DNA of 64,000 bases from Vespa crabro (lineage: Eukaryota > Arthropoda > Insecta > Hymenoptera > Vespidae). Numbering within the stretch: the first letter of the stretch is position 1; the number at the start of each line of letters is the position of its first letter. Under the pieces are notes generated by a model, which saw nothing but the letters and a program-made list of their open reading frames with translations, had not been told where the DNA came from and searched no databases. The position numbers and the translations under genes were made by a program. Location of the stretch: the NCBI RefSeq assembly GCF_910589235.1, contig NC_060971.1, forward strand, positions 5,352,826 through 5,416,825, in the 5' to 3' direction. This document shows, piece after piece, positions 63,338 through 64,000 of this stretch.

Positions 63338-64000
63338 GAAATAGACGGAAAGATACTCGCGTTGAGTTTTGGCGTTAGCTCGCATACTTTTCAACCTATA
63401 TGGCACGTAGAATCGTAATGTAGGTGGACTCGTTTAGTATACAATTATCCACATTTTTCTTAACGCTTACGCCCAGCGTAACAGACAACGTGCTTTTGAT
63501 ACGAAAGTAACCGGCTCGATATCTCTATATACGTATGTATACGTATCTACGTATGCCGATACTTTGCGTAGAACCGTTCAGTTGTATTACGTATTGCAAG
63601 GGTTGCCGTTACGAGAAACGTGCTGTGAAAGTGCACTTTCAAAGTACGATGGCCATTTTTATTCGCACTCCATACACACACACACACACACACGTATACA
63701 CAGAAAGTCTAAGTTGCCACGCGGAGGTGGATGAAATAACATCTCGTCTAGTCTCTTAGATCGTTCGTTGAAGCGATTTATACATATATACATATTTGCT
63801 TCTCTCTTAGATTTTCTTACCTATTGAATCTAGTATTCTCAACGATTTCCTTTCGATCATAGAGATGAAAACCCGACGAGCGTCCTCCGCTTTCAACGAG
63901 AGACATAGAGAAGGAAGATGCCTAAGAGGAAGCGCTAGCAAGCATAGATTTACCGAATCTAATCCTTGACTCGCTTGCGTCTATCGATACGTTTGTATCG

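Larger units (their letters stand above)
50844..64000. other. 13 kb gene-poor region, possibly a first intron
   Basis: No recognisable protein, rRNA or tRNA gene. It is a mixture of AT-rich DNA, many microsatellites and several islands of balanced composition without repeats (about 53130-53350, 54140-54420, 55070-55210, 57400-57600, 59190-59600). Such islands could be enhancers in the intron or flank of a developmental gene, but this is a guess from composition only. The open frames in this region are short or are translated repeats. Confidence 0.5.

Noticed and set aside
1..64000. Possible CRISPR array, tRNA or rRNA genes
   Set aside because: The repeats seen are microsatellites without unique spacers, and I found no convincing cloverleaf or rRNA segment by eye; a covariance-model search would be decisive.

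Overview
This window is eukaryotic and almost certainly from a hymenopteran insect, probably an aculeate bee or wasp; I cannot name the species. The genes have many small introns with GT-AG boundaries, the DNA is AT-rich with long (GA)n, (TA)n and (GT)n microsatellites, and the proteins resemble insect orthologues. All exon boundaries below were derived by hand from splice signals, reading-frame continuity and remembered family sequences; no search was run.

Layout: (1) 1497-14292, plus strand: most of a diacylglycerol lipase alpha gene (Drosophila inaE type), missing its first coding exon, with two alternative C-termini. (2) 16142-16474, minus: Asterix (WDR83OS), a subunit of the ER PAT complex. 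(3) 18314-20736, plus: PWP1, an 11-exon WD40 ribosome-biogenesis protein, head-to-head with Asterix across a 1.8 kb spacer that carries a striking inverted repeat. (4) 23178-23821, minus: RYBP/YAF2, a Polycomb-associated zinc-finger protein. (5) 25516-34178, plus: the WASH-complex subunit FAM21 (WASHC2), 12 exons, about 1628 residues. Its ninth intron hosts, on the opposite strand, (6) 28659-29592: a small secreted single-domain von Willebrand factor C (Vago-like) protein. (7) 36541-46677, plus: a tandem array of fatty acyl-CoA reductases in units of about 4.53 kb, made of one broken copy and two intact copies. (8) 46678-64000: no recognisable protein gene. It holds long polypurine and triplet repeats, a candidate initiator cluster and possible 5' exons of an unidentified plus-strand gene.

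The genes do not form one pathway. Most are single-copy housekeeping or signalling genes: endocannabinoid/phospholipid signalling, ER membrane-protein biogenesis, rRNA processing, Polycomb silencing and endosomal actin. The lineage-variable parts are the nested immune-type secreted protein and the reductase array. I found no bacterial-type system, CRISPR array or confident tRNA. The most unusual observations are the mosaic reductase array with a fused, frameshifted copy, the inverted repeat between Asterix and PWP1, and the GC-AG intron plus alternative terminus of the lipase gene.
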